DNA of 64,000 bases from Catenulispora acidiphila DSM 44928 (GCF_000024025.1 NC_013131.1:7130001-7194000); one strand, 5' to 3'. Positions 53,715 to 62,669 are shown, counted from the stretch's first letter. Notes: generated from the letters alone by a model not told the origin. Numbers and translations: made by a program.

Positions 53715-55040
53715 TCAGGCGCTCCGTATCGCCCGGACGCCGGGCGCCGTGTCGGCGGGCGTCAGGTCGAACGGAGACTTCGACAGTGCCGCGCCGAGGT
53801 GCTCGAGTGTCGCCTTCGGCACGACGTTGGACAGGTCGAACTTCGTGAACGCCTCACGCTCGGCGGCCACCACCACGAGCGGGATCGTGCCGAGAAGACC
53901 TGTGCCGGGGTCGATGGTCTCCACGCCGACCGTCAGGGAGATCGAATGTATCTTGCCTGCCCGATCTGCTTCGAAGACCTCGTGCAGCGTGCGGACGGCC
54001 ACCTGGTACACGGCATCGGCGAATCGGCTTTTCTGCTCGCGGGCCGACAACAGGGTGGCTGCGATCTCATTGTGTGCCTTGATGTACTTGTACTCTTTGA
54101 CCGTCGGCATCTTCGACGGTTCCGGTACCGTCACGGTCAAAGTCAGCTCACGGCCGTGCAGCGCGAACGCGTGGTCGTGCTCGACCGGGAATATCTCGGG
54201 GTATACCGAGTTGGCGAGCACGATTCCGACGTATTCGTCGATGGCTGACTCCACGTCGAATGCCAGACCGTTGATCAGTGTGTCGAGTTCCGCGTTGCGG
54301 GCGGCGGCTTGCGCATTCCGAGCCTCGCACTCATCCCGGTATTTCGCTTCCGCCTCCGCGAGCTTGCGCTTGCGCGCCTGCTCCAGTTCATCGCGGTGCG
54401 CGAGTTCCCCCTGATAAGCGGCTTGCAACGCTTGGTCGGCACGCCACCATTCAGCGTACGTCGCCTCGAAGGCAGCTCTGGCCTCAGCAACGGTCTTCTC
54501 GTAGCGCTTCCTCCCGCCGAACGCGGCGCCCATGCCGGCCGGCGGCATCGGCTCGTTCCACACCGGCGGATACCACCGCTGGGGAGTGGGTACCGCCTGG
54601 GTCTCGACCGCCAGCACGCCGGGCTCGAAGGGCGGATGGTCGACCGTCGTTATCTTCAATGTGGCCAAGTCGACGTAGTCGTCCACTTCGAGCGTTGAAG
54701 CCAGAATGCCGTCGATGTCCGAGTATTGAGCCGCCAGGTTTGCGTTCAGCTCTTCCACTTCGGCAAGACGCGCCTCAGCGAGCAAGCGCGCGGCTTCCCG
54801 CTCCGCAGCCTTCTGCTCCGCTATCGACGCGCGCGTGGCAGCGGCCTGCGCCCGTTCATAGTTGCGCATTGCCTGCTCGTAGCCGCGTTGCGCCGTGGCG
54901 TGCGCTCGCTGCGCAGCCGCATGTGCCCGTTGAGCTGCGGCTGCTTGTTGCCGGCGCCGTTTTTCCGCCTGTTGCGACTGATACTGCAACTCTGCGAAAA
55001 ACCCACGCCGCTTTGCCACCACAACCCCCAACGTTCGCAC
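53715..55040 (-). CDS. Coiled-coil protein partnered with the GIY-YIG-like nuclease
   Basis: A 441-residue cytoplasmic protein. Residues about 10-105 are a long Gln/Arg/Ala-rich coiled coil beginning AKRRGFFAELQYQSQQAEKR; EELNANLAAQYSDIDGILAS and TLEVDDYVDLATLKITTVDH follow; about 175-240 is a second coiled coil; about 250-440 is a conserved C-terminal domain (SAIDEYVGIVLANSVYPEIF, KMPTVKEYKYIKAHNEIAAT). The same N-terminus precedes Mrr-type restriction domains in some actinobacterial proteins, as I recall; here no Mrr domain follows. Start: GTG at 55040, with GTGs at 55022 and 55019 as alternatives. The 162 bp upstream is AT-rich and likely holds the promoter. Confidence 0.72.
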   Translation of the reverse strand: MRTLGVVVAKRRGFFAELQYQSQQAEKRRRQQAAAAQRAHAAAQRAHATAQRGYEQAMRNYERAQAAATRASIAEQKAAEREAARLLAEARLAEVEELNANLAAQYSDIDGILASTLEVDDYVDLATLKITTVDHPPFEPGVLAVETQAVPTPQRWYPPVWNEPMPPAGMGAAFGGRKRYEKTVAEARAAFEATYAEWWRADQALQAAYQGELAHRDELEQARKRKLAEAEAKYRDECEARNAQAAARNAELDTLINGLAFDVESAIDEYVGIVLANSVYPEIFPVEHDHAFALHGRELTLTVTVPEPSKMPTVKEYKYIKAHNEIAATLLSAREQKSRFADAVYQVAVRTLHEVFEADRAGKIHSISLTVGVETIDPGTGLLGTIPLVVVAAEREAFTKFDLSNVVPKATLEHLGAALSKSPFDLTPADTAPGVRAIRSA

Positions 55041-55202
55041 CGGAGCCCGTCTCGATTCACCCTAGTCGAACATAGTGAGCCGCCGATACATGGTGAATAT
55101 ATCGTTCAAGTATCGGTGCCGTAGCGGCATCGCGATCCTTATACCGGTTAACGCTAGGGTTTTATATTCACTAGTAGCTGCTACCGGTGGTGATCCAGCC
55201 CC

Positions 55203-56141
55203 TCAACTCCCGCAATCAGGGACCTGAGCCCCCGGGGCGAAGCCTACGTAGTGGTCGGGGACCCACCAGAGGCGGTCTTCGAAGTAGATCTCGTACCAGC
55301 CGGTGGAGTTTTCGTGGTTGGTGTCGAGGCGTTCGTGGGTGAGGCGGCCGTGGGGGGTGTGGCAGACGACTTCTACGAGGTCGCCGTCGTGGTGGGGGCC
55401 TACTGAGTGGGTCAGGGAGTAGGGGGTTGGGAAGACTTCTACGCCGATGGAGCCGCCGTGGCCGTTGTTGGCGTCTTGGTTCCAGGTGCGGACTATTTTG
55501 CCGGGGATGGTGGTGGGTGGGGCGTTGGTTACCAGGATTGCGGTGGTGCGGTCGGTGTTGGGGGCTGGTGGGGTGGCGGTTTTGGGTGGGGTGTGGGGGG
55601 TGCCGCCGATGAAGGCGAAGGCGCTGATGGCCACTATCGCTGCTGCTGAGCCTGCTATGGATGCCGGGATGAGGAGGGGGTGTCGGCGGCGGGGTGGGGT
55701 GCGGCGGGGGTCGCGGTCGATGGGGGGTGCCGGTGCGAGGAGGGTGGGGGTCAGGAGGGTGGGTTGCAGGACCCCGACCGAGACCGGTTGTAGGACGGCG
55801 GGGAGGTCGGGGGATTCGCCGCGTGATCGGGCTTGCCATTCCTCTTGTGCCGCTTGCCATTGGGGTTGGAAGGGTGCCGGGTCGACGTCCAGGGCGTAGA
55901 GGAGGCCCTCGTAGTAGGACCAGGCGGGGAGGCTTTGGTCCTTCGCGGTGGGGTCGGGGGTCAGGATGCGGGAGAGGGTCGACTTGGCGAGGGTGCCGCG
56001 GCCGGCGCGCACGTTGCGGGTGTCGAGGTGGGTGAAGGAGGGGGAGCCGGCACTGCGGTGCGCCGTGCGGATCTCCAGCGTCAGTGCCCGGGTCAGGGGC
56101 GGTACAGCAGCGTCAAGATCCTTCAAAGCGCGCGCGGCCAT
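55203..56141 (-). CDS. XRE-like membrane-anchored protein with extracytoplasmic domain
   Basis: A 312-residue protein. The first about 105 residues (TLEIRTAHRSAGSPSFTHLD, GTLAKSTLSRILTPDPTAKD) resemble the degenerate helix-turn-helix of actinobacterial XRE-like proteins; a Pro-rich linker follows, then one membrane helix (about 155-175, PASIAGSAAAIVAISAFAFI) and an extracytoplasmic domain of about 110 residues with three Cys-containing or Trp-rich segments (DLVEVVCHTPHG, GWYEIYFEDRLWWVPDHYVG), SH3-like in look. Function unknown. The 5' 200 bases use many G-rich codons in the opposite direction but the frame is continuous. Confidence 0.68.
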   Translation of the reverse strand: MAARALKDLDAAVPPLTRALTLEIRTAHRSAGSPSFTHLDTRNVRAGRGTLAKSTLSRILTPDPTAKDQSLPAWSYYEGLLYALDVDPAPFQPQWQAAQEEWQARSRGESPDLPAVLQPVSVGVLQPTLLTPTLLAPAPPIDRDPRRTPPRRRHPLLIPASIAGSAAAIVAISAFAFIGGTPHTPPKTATPPAPNTDRTTAILVTNAPPTTIPGKIVRTWNQDANNGHGGSIGVEVFPTPYSLTHSVGPHHDGDLVEVVCHTPHGRLTHERLDTNHENSTGWYEIYFEDRLWWVPDHYVGFAPGAQVPDCGS

Positions 56142-56323
56142 GTCACCCGTCCCGTAATCAAACAGTGCGCGTCAGCGACAAATCACCAGGTCACTCCGGG
56201 GTCGGAGGATCCGGCGCGGCGATGGCCGCCGTCGGGATCCACCGACTCGTCCGGTCACCCTATGGCCTCGCTCGCTCGCGCAACGCCAAGATGGCTGAAC
56301 TGTTTGCCAACTCTTTGGGCGGT

Positions 56324-56358
56324 CCTTGATCGCCCCCACCCGCCGGGGGCGATCAAGG
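56324..56358. terminator. Strong terminator of the NlpC/P60 gene
   Basis: Perfect 14-bp arms CCTTGATCGCCCCC / GGGGGCGATCAAGG with a 7-nt loop, 70 bp after the NlpC/P60 stop (minus-strand reading). No long U-tract. The rest of the 287-bp gap (56142-56428) shows no gene that I can support. Confidence 0.75.
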
Positions 56359-56428
56359 TGACACGGGTCTCAGCGTCCTGTCACACCCGTCGGTGCGCCG
56401 GACGCCGGACGGTTCCGATGGGCCCGGA

Positions 56429-57286
56429 TCAGAACCGGTAGTAGCCGATGACGTGGCCGCCGGCGGAGACCGGGTCGGTCTCGATGTAGTGGCCGGTTTC
56501 CAGGGCGTCGATCATCTTGCCGCCGCCGATGTAGATGCCGACGTGGTGCGGGGTGTTCCCGCTGCCGAAAAAGACCAGGTCGCCGGGCACCGGGCTGGAG
56601 ACGCGGTGAGTCTCGTGGATCTGGACGGCGGTCCCGTCCGGACCGAGCACGTCGCGACCGTAGGCCAGCGCGTAGACCCAGCGCACGAAGCCCGAGCAGT
56701 CCAGCGAGATCTGGCCGTTGTGCCCGAGCGTGTGGTGGCTGGTCGCGGTCCAGCACGCCGGGTCGCCGCCGGAGGCGCCGCAGTTCGCCGCGCTCGGTCC
56801 GGGCTTCGCGCCGTGGCCGCCGACCCAGCCGTACGGCACGCGGCCGCCGCCCCAGCCCTTCTCCGCGTCGCCCGCCTCGATGGCCTTCGCATAGGAGATG
56901 ATCTTCGACTGCACGCTCCCGGTCGGCGGAGGAGGCGGGGTGCTGTTGCCGCCGTCGAGCGAAGCCTTGGTCTTCGGCCCGACGATGCCGTCCACCGACA
57001 GCTTGTGGCTCGACTGGTAGCTCTTGACCGCCGCCCGGGTCGCCGGACCGAAGTCACCGTCGACCGCCAGGTGCGCGCCGTGTTTGTTCAGCAGCTGCTG
57101 AAGCTCGGTGACACAGCCGCTCTTCTGGCCGTAGGAGATGTTCGTCGGGCAGGAAGAGGACGTGAGCTTGATCGGCGACGGCGCGCTCGCGGCGTTCGCC
57201 GTCCCGGCGGCGAGCCCGACGCCGGCGACCGCGACGGCCGTCGCGGCGACGAGTTCCATCCGGGCTATTCGGGTGCGCAGTTTCAT
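56429..57286 (-). CDS. Secreted NlpC/P60 peptidoglycan endopeptidase with PG-binding domain
   Basis: A 285-residue cell-wall hydrolase. Signal peptide MKLRTRIARMELVAATAVAV to AGTANA; peptidoglycan-binding-1 domain (GCVTELQQLLNKHGAHLAVD, GDFGPATRAAVKSYQ, GIVGPKTKASL); Pro-rich linker; NlpC/P60 domain with catalytic Cys197 (LDCSGFVRW) and His of HHVGIYIGGGKMIDA. It should cleave the stem peptide at the D-Glu-mDAP type bond. The Gly/Asn/Cys-rich insert before the Cys is unusual. Start ATG 57286; upstream frame is not coding-like. Confidence 0.92.
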   Translation of the reverse strand: MKLRTRIARMELVAATAVAVAGVGLAAGTANAASAPSPIKLTSSSCPTNISYGQKSGCVTELQQLLNKHGAHLAVDGDFGPATRAAVKSYQSSHKLSVDGIVGPKTKASLDGGNSTPPPPPTGSVQSKIISYAKAIEAGDAEKGWGGGRVPYGWVGGHGAKPGPSAANCGASGGDPACWTATSHHTLGHNGQISLDCSGFVRWVYALAYGRDVLGPDGTAVQIHETHRVSSPVPGDLVFFGSGNTPHHVGIYIGGGKMIDALETGHYIETDPVSAGGHVIGYYRF

Positions 57287-57640
57287 AGCAGGACCTTTCG
57301 TGGGGGACAACGGTTCTGGCCATGGATGATCGCGACCGGTCGGATCCCGGCCGGGCACAAGAAGATCCGGGTACGCGAGCGCGCAGCCGTGCGCGCTTCG
57401 CCATCGCTCTCGCGGAGCGGTCCATCCTCAATCCGAGGTAATCAAGCGCCGGCTCCGCTCGCTGTGGCTTCACGCGAGCTGCCGGACCCCGTTGTGAGCG
57501 TCATGCGATCCCCTTATGCGACTACAGGGCGAACGGACGGCCCAAATCATCACGGGGGTTCAGTTCACGGCACAACAGTTCGGACCGGTCGTGGCCCGAC
57601 TCGGAACGTTTCATCGTTCCGAGCTGGCACCATGCGGCGC
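57287..57640. other. 354-bp leader/intergenic region without a gene
   Basis: Lies between the NlpC/P60 start and the CGNR gene stop. It holds a GCGCGCA-N4-TGCGCGC hairpin (57379-57396) and the palindrome at 57600-57623. A 5' leader this long before a cell-wall hydrolase gene is where c-di-AMP (ydaO) riboswitches often sit in actinobacteria; I could not recognise the conserved ydaO blocks, so none is called. Confidence 0.5.
57600..57623. terminator. Palindromic hairpin after the CGNR gene
   Basis: CTCGGAACG-N6-CGTTCCGAG, perfect 9-bp arms, beginning 17 bp beyond the CGNR stop in the direction of transcription. Likely its terminator; it could also be an operator. Confidence 0.5.
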
Positions 57641-58186
57641 TCAGGAGTCCTTGCTCTTCAGATAGTGACGAGCCACACGCGCTCGGTTCCCACACGCGGC
57701 GCTGCACCATTCGCGGCGCGGGTGGTCCTTGACGAAGTACTGCACGCAGCCGGGAGCGTGGCACGCGCGCACATCCTCGCGCAGCGGTCCGCCGAGGACG
57801 GCGATCGCATCGCGCGCGATCCGGGCTCGCGCTGCCGACAGGGGATCGGCGGAGGACACCTCGATCACGCCGTAGCCGGAGTCGGCCGAACCCGCGAGCG
57901 CCGGCCAGCTCGGAGCCTGCTCCGACGCCGTGTTCAGCGTCGCCTTCGCCGCCTCCGGCAGCGCTTCGCCCTCGGTCGTCGCACGCAAGAGGGCGCGGAT
58001 CGCATCGCGCAGCGTGAGAAATTCGCGGACGTCTCCCCCGCCGACGCCCCCTTCCCCGACGCCAGCCGAAAGCCGCTGCGAGTCCAGCCATTTCGCCAGG
58101 TCAAGCGGGGTCCCGACACCTTCCCGCTCGTCACCGCGGACGGCGTACCAGGTGTTCGCGAAGGCGACGGCCAGCGGTTCGGTCAT
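57641..58186 (-). CDS. CGNR zinc-finger (ABATE-domain) regulator
   Basis: A 181-residue protein. The N-terminal ABATE-like region (AFANTWYAVRGDEREGVG, LRDAIRALLRATTEGEALPE) is followed by the C-terminal CGNR zinc finger: C-HAPGC, RREWCSAACGNRARVARHY. The family consists of probable transcription regulators divergent from transporters. Exactly this context is seen here: an MFS gene starts 92 bp away, with three related repeats between them. The ATG is at 58186. Confidence 0.9.
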   Translation of the reverse strand: MTEPLAVAFANTWYAVRGDEREGVGTPLDLAKWLDSQRLSAGVGEGGVGGGDVREFLTLRDAIRALLRATTEGEALPEAAKATLNTASEQAPSWPALAGSADSGYGVIEVSSADPLSAARARIARDAIAVLGGPLREDVRACHAPGCVQYFVKDHPRREWCSAACGNRARVARHYLKSKDS

Positions 58187-58189
58187 GAC

Positions 58190-58266
58190 CTAATGGTAGA
58201 TCACACTTGCGCCCGTTAGGAACCTGCTGCCATGATCTAACTATTGGAAGCCGCATCAACCATTAG
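58190..58266. promoter_or_regulatory. CGNR/MFS divergent operators: three CTAATGGTTAGAT-like half-sites
   Basis: Copies: CTAATGGTAGATCA (58190-58203, plus), CCAATAGTTAGATCA (58233-58247, minus) and CTAATGGTTGAT (58255-58266, minus). They give nested inverted repeats: CTAATGGT/ACCATTAG at the ends and TAGATCA/TGATCTA inside. This probably is the binding region of the CGNR protein controlling both genes. Confidence 0.6.
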
Positions 58267-58278
58267 AAAGTGGGGGAC

Positions 58279-59580
58279 ATGACGTCGACCGTCGGGCAGG
58301 AACGGGAGCAGGAACTAGCCGCCGCAGCCACCGCGCCCCAGCCCGCCTCGCTCTGGCGCAACCACGACTTCCTGAAGTTCTGGTCCGGCGAGACGCTCTC
58401 CCTGTTCGGGACACAGATCACCACGCTGGCGATCCCGCTGACCGCCGTCCTCGTCTTCAATGCCTCGCCCTTCCAAGTCGGGCTGCTCCGCTTCCTGCAG
58501 CTCGTCCCCTACCTCGCGCTGGCGATGCTGTTCGGCGTCTGGGTCGACCGCGCGCGCCGCAAGCGCGTCATGATGCTCGCCAACGGCGCCCGCATGGTGC
58601 TGATCGCGGCGATCCCGCTCCTGTCGGCGACGCACCACCTCACACTCGGGCTGCTGCTGGCGATCGCCTGCGCGGTCGGCGTGTTCTCAGTGCTCTTCGA
58701 CGTCAGCTGGATGGCGTTCGTGCCGGCGCTGGTGAAGGAGCCGAAGCAGTACGTCGAGGCCAACCAGAAGCTCGGCGTCACCTCCTCCAGCGCGGACGTC
58801 GCCGGACCGGGGGTCGCCGGTGCGGTCATCAGTGCCCTGAGTGCGCCGACCGCCCTCGCCGCCGACGCGATCTCCTACCTGTTCTCGCTGGCGACGCTGC
58901 TGTGGATCAGGACGCCGGAACCGAAGGCGCCTCCCACAACGACCAAGCGGCGGCTGCGGACAGAACTCGTCGAAGGATTGCGCTTCGTGTTCGGCGACCG
59001 GATCCTGCGGCCGCTGGCGCTCATCGCGCCGTTCTGCAACTTCGTGATGGTCGGCGTGTGGACCATGTTCCTGCTCTACGCCTCGCGCGGCGTCGGGCTG
59101 AGTTCGGCGCAGATCGGCGTGGTGTTCGCGTCTTCTTCGGTCGGCGGGCTGGTCGGGGCGACGGTCTCGCGTCGGCTGCTCCAGCGCTTCCGGCTCGGCA
59201 GGGTGTACGCGGTCTCGATGTCCGCGATCTTCCTCGCGCCGCTGCTCATCCCGCTCGCCACCGGCTCGCGACCGGTGCTGCTGGCGACGTTCATCGCCTC
59301 GTTCTTCCTCGCCTATCTGGGCTTGGGCGTCGCCAACGTGGTGGTGATCAGCCTGCGGCAGGCGTCCACGCCGCAGCACTTGATGGGACGGATGAACGCG
59401 GCGTTCCGCACCGCCCTGTTCGGCGGCGGCTCGCTGGGCGGCTTGGTCGGCGGGCTGATCAGCGGCGCCGCCGGTCTGCGGTCGGGGTTGCTGGTGGTGG
59501 CGGTCGGATCGGCGGTGATGGTGCTGCCGGTACTGCTGTCGCCGGTGAGCCGGCTGCGCGCGATGCCGACCTCGGAGTAG
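58279..59580 (+). CDS. MFS transporter (MFS_3 type)
   Basis: A 433-residue 12-helix major facilitator. It opens SLWRNHDFLKFWSGETLSLF, with VWVDRARRKRVMMLANGARM as the motif-A loop, and ends at RLRAMPTSE. The MFS_3 branch includes macrolide and other drug exporters. Substrate unknown. ATG at 58279 preferred (a GTG 9 bp upstream is in frame). Divergent from the CGNR regulator, its likely controller. Confidence 0.9.
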   Translation: MTSTVGQEREQELAAAATAPQPASLWRNHDFLKFWSGETLSLFGTQITTLAIPLTAVLVFNASPFQVGLLRFLQLVPYLALAMLFGVWVDRARRKRVMMLANGARMVLIAAIPLLSATHHLTLGLLLAIACAVGVFSVLFDVSWMAFVPALVKEPKQYVEANQKLGVTSSSADVAGPGVAGAVISALSAPTALAADAISYLFSLATLLWIRTPEPKAPPTTTKRRLRTELVEGLRFVFGDRILRPLALIAPFCNFVMVGVWTMFLLYASRGVGLSSAQIGVVFASSSVGGLVGATVSRRLLQRFRLGRVYAVSMSAIFLAPLLIPLATGSRPVLLATFIASFFLAYLGLGVANVVVISLRQASTPQHLMGRMNAAFRTALFGGGSLGGLVGGLISGAAGLRSGLLVVAVGSAVMVLPVLLSPVSRLRAMPTSE

Positions 59581-59629
59581 GAGCGGCAGCAGGAGCAGGA
59601 GCAGCAAAGGAAAGAAGGAGAATCAGGAC

Positions 59630-60331
59630 ATGTATGTCAAGGAGCTGTGGCGCTACCCGGTGAAGTCGATGCAGGGCGAGCGCCTGGAATCGGCCGACGT
59701 CACCTCGAACGGCGTGGCCGGCGACCGGCTGCTCCACGTCCGCGATCCGCGCGGCGTGCTCACCGGTCGGACCCGGCACGCCCTGCTCGGTGTGCCGGCG
59801 GCGACCGGCGCGGACGGCGAGGTGCGCGTGGCCGGTCGGCCGTGGAACGCCCCGCAGACCGCCGAGCTGGTCCGGGCAGCGGCCGGTCCAGGCGCCGAAC
59901 TGGTCCGCTATGCGGGCCCGGAGCGTTTCGACGTCCTCAACCTGCTGGTCGCCACCGACGGCGCCGTCGCAGAGCTCGGATACGATCGGCGCCGGCTGCG
60001 GCCGAACATCGTCATCGGCGGCGTTCCCGGTCTGGCCGAGCGCGGGTGGCCGGGGCACGCGCTGCGGATCGGCGAGGTGCTGATCGGCATGCTCAAGCTG
60101 CGCGCGCGGTGCATCGTCACCACGATCGACCCGGACACCGGCGAGCAGGACCTGGACGTGCTGCGCACGATCCGCCACGGCTACGAGGGAACGTTCGCCC
60201 TGGACTCCTGGACGGCGGCGCCGGGGACGATCCGCGTCGGCGACGAGGTGGAGCTGGTGGATCTGGATCCCGGCCGGGCGCGTCCCCGGCCGGGAGGGTG
60301 GATCGTCGGCGCGCCCTATCTGGTGGCGTGA
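59630..60331 (+). CDS. MOSC-domain protein
   Basis: A 233-residue protein of the MOSC beta-barrel family, related to mARC/YiiM-type molybdenum cofactor-binding sulfuryl carriers. MYVKELWRYPVKSMQGERLE is the MOSC_N opening, and LRARCIVTTIDPDTGEQD contains the conserved Cys (proposed Mo ligand/sulfide carrier). Roles in reduction of N-hydroxylated compounds are known for relatives; the substrate is unknown. It lies 49 bp after the MFS gene with a purine-rich AAGAAGGAG before the ATG and may be co-transcribed. Confidence 0.9.
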   Translation: MYVKELWRYPVKSMQGERLESADVTSNGVAGDRLLHVRDPRGVLTGRTRHALLGVPAATGADGEVRVAGRPWNAPQTAELVRAAAGPGAELVRYAGPERFDVLNLLVATDGAVAELGYDRRRLRPNIVIGGVPGLAERGWPGHALRIGEVLIGMLKLRARCIVTTIDPDTGEQDLDVLRTIRHGYEGTFALDSWTAAPGTIRVGDEVELVDLDPGRARPRPGGWIVGAPYLVA

Positions 60332-60367
60332 CCGGCTATCCCGTATCCGGTGGCGTGAGCAGCTATC

Positions 60368-62581
60368 TCACGGCACCAGTGTCCAGTCCTGGTTCTGCCC
60401 GCCGTTCGCAGTGAACTGAATCACCGCCGTACCGGTGTTGGTGCTGCCGTTGGAGACGTCGATCATCTGTCCGTCGTAGACGCTCCTCAGCCCGACGACG
60501 CCCGGTCCTTCGTCGACCAGCGTCCAGCGGGAGTTGCTGTTCCCGTCGTCGGAGAACTGGATCAGCTGCGTCGCCGTCGCGGTGGTCGGGCCCGGGATGT
60601 TGACCAGCTTGCCGCTGTTGGCGTTGACGATCGTGTACGCGCCGCCGCTCTGCTTGGCGAAGGTCCAGCGCTGGTCGGCCTGGCCGTTGTCAGACCACTG
60701 CACCAGTGTCGCGCTGTCGGCGGTGGAGTCGCCGTTCACGTCCAGCCGGCCGCCGGTCAGCAGGTTCTCGACCCGGTAGCCCTGGTTCGCGTCCGGGACC
60801 GGGACCAGCGTCCACTTCTGGTTCGCGCCGTTGTTGGCGGGCCACTGGATCACCGACGCCCCGGCGCTCGTCGAGGCGCCGGACACGTCGGCGACCTGTC
60901 CGTCGGAGGAGGACTTCAGCGTGTACGAGCCGCTGCCGGTCGGGACGAAGCGCCATTGCGAGTCGGCGGCGTTGTCGTTGGCCTTCTGCGTGAGCTGTGC
61001 ACCCTGAGTGGTTGAGGGAACGGCCAGCTGCTGGTGGCTGGTGCGGTTGAGGACCTTGTAGCTGCCGTCGCCGACCGGGACCAGCTGCCACTCCTGGTCG
61101 AGGGCGTTGTCAGGGCTCTGCTGCACGATCGAGGAGCCCGAGGTGGCCAGGTTCATGCTGCTGTTCGCGTTGACTATGTTGTAGGAAATCGCGTTGTAGC
61201 TCGCCGCGCCGGTCGGGACCACCTTGAGCAGCGTCGTGCCGTGCGCAGGCAGTGAAACGCCGTAGCTCGTCGCGAACGTGCCCAGGTTGCTGTGCGACCA
61301 GTCGTCGTGCACCGTCGCCGAGGAGCCGGTGAACCCGATGTCCTTCCAGTTCGCCGTGACCGTGGCAGCCGAGCCCGACAGGTTGAACAGAGCCACGGTG
61401 TAGCTGCCGTCGCCGTTCGCGGCGTACCAGGTCTGCAGCGGCGTCGTGCGGTCGACCGCGCGCGCCGGGTGTCCGGCCTGGTCCACGGCGAGCACTTCGC
61501 TGTTGGTCAGCAGCCCGACGTCGGTGGAGTCCAGGTGCGTCATGTCGACGCCGAGGGTGAGGTTGGAGTTCTCGATCGCCCACAGCGTCAGCTGCGTCTT
61601 CCGCTCGTCGAGGGTGAGCCCGTCGTTGGAGCCGTTGCCGATCTCCACCGAGTCCAGGTCGTTCCAGCCGCCGGTGCCGCCGACGCCGATCCACGGCTGC
61701 ACGTCGGTGAAACGCTGGCTGACGTTGTTCCAGTCGGTCAGCGGGAAGGAGGAGTTCGAGCCGCAGTAGCACTCGACGTCCCCGTCGATGCGCCAGCCGT
61801 TGGAGTACTGCTGCCAGGAGGCGGCGTCCGCGGGCGTCAGCGAGTTGGACAGCTCCAGGTGGATGGTGCGGCCGGTCTGGTTGAGCGCCTGGGACCAGTG
61901 CTGGGTGTCGGCCACGCCCTGGGCGTCGCCGTCGTTCGGGCTGATGCCGTCGACCTTCAGGTAGTCGATGCCGTAGCCGGCGAGCTCGTTGGCCCAGGAG
62001 TTCAGGAACGCCTGCGCGGCGGCGGGGTTCTTGGCGTAGTCGATGTTGTACATCGCGCCGTTGCCGAAGTTGTAGTTCGTCGCGTAGCTGCTGGTGTTGG
62101 ACACGATGTCCTGGGCGTGGAACGAGGTCCCCTGGATCGGCGTGTTCTGCTTGTACGCCGCGACCGGGATGCCCGGGGTCAGGTACATCCCGAACTTCTC
62201 ACCGAGGGAGTGGATGTACGAGCCCAGATTCGCCATGCCGTCGGGGAACTTGCCGGTGTCGATGACCCAGCGGCCGTAGGAGTCGACGGTGGTCCCGGGG
62301 TTCAGGTAGTAGAAGTCGTCGAGGTTGACGTACTTGTAGCCCGCGGCGACCAGCCCGGAGCTGGACATGGATTGGGCTTGGGCCTTCATCTTCGCCTCGG
62401 TCGGCGCGCTGCGCAGGAAGGACCAGCTGCTCCAGCCCATGAGCGGCGTGAGCGCCGCGCCGTTGCTCTGCGCGTACGCCTTCGGCTGGCTGCCGTTGGC
62501 ACAGAACAGGGCGAGCAGCGCCGCCAAGAAGACGGCGAAGACGCGGCGTGGACCGGGACGTACCAGTGGTGCGGTGTGCAT
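60368..62581 (-). CDS. Secreted GH27 alpha-galactosidase-like enzyme with ricin-type lectin repeats
   Basis: A 737-residue exoenzyme. A signal peptide (RRVFAVFLAALLALFCANGS to KAYA) precedes a GH27 catalytic domain: ALTPLMGWSSWS, YKYVNLDDFY, DYLKVDG with nucleophile Asp211, and WRIDGDVE as acid/base candidate. From about residue 455 there are two or so ricin-B-lectin (RICIN) domains with repeated QxW-type motifs: NALDQEWQLVPV, NAADSQWRFVPT, NGANQKWTLVPV, NGQADQRWTFAKQ, NSNSRWTLV, GGQNQDWTLVP. GH27 includes alpha-galactosidases and beta-L-arabinopyranosidases; specificity is not resolved. Confidence 0.9.
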   Translation of the reverse strand: MHTAPLVRPGPRRVFAVFLAALLALFCANGSQPKAYAQSNGAALTPLMGWSSWSFLRSAPTEAKMKAQAQSMSSSGLVAAGYKYVNLDDFYYLNPGTTVDSYGRWVIDTGKFPDGMANLGSYIHSLGEKFGMYLTPGIPVAAYKQNTPIQGTSFHAQDIVSNTSSYATNYNFGNGAMYNIDYAKNPAAAQAFLNSWANELAGYGIDYLKVDGISPNDGDAQGVADTQHWSQALNQTGRTIHLELSNSLTPADAASWQQYSNGWRIDGDVECYCGSNSSFPLTDWNNVSQRFTDVQPWIGVGGTGGWNDLDSVEIGNGSNDGLTLDERKTQLTLWAIENSNLTLGVDMTHLDSTDVGLLTNSEVLAVDQAGHPARAVDRTTPLQTWYAANGDGSYTVALFNLSGSAATVTANWKDIGFTGSSATVHDDWSHSNLGTFATSYGVSLPAHGTTLLKVVPTGAASYNAISYNIVNANSSMNLATSGSSIVQQSPDNALDQEWQLVPVGDGSYKVLNRTSHQQLAVPSTTQGAQLTQKANDNAADSQWRFVPTGSGSYTLKSSSDGQVADVSGASTSAGASVIQWPANNGANQKWTLVPVPDANQGYRVENLLTGGRLDVNGDSTADSATLVQWSDNGQADQRWTFAKQSGGAYTIVNANSGKLVNIPGPTTATATQLIQFSDDGNSNSRWTLVDEGPGVVGLRSVYDGQMIDVSNGSTNTGTAVIQFTANGGQNQDWTLVP

Positions 62582-62669
62582 GTCGTGCTCCCTGATGGCG
62601 GTCGATGGAGCCAGAAATCAAACAGGAAGGCAACCAAATTCACAGAATGAATCAGGCTTGTACGACTGG

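Noticed and set aside
57287-57640. Possible c-di-AMP (ydaO) riboswitch before the NlpC/P60 gene
   Set aside because: The context is right but I could not find the conserved sequence blocks; a covariance-model search would decide.
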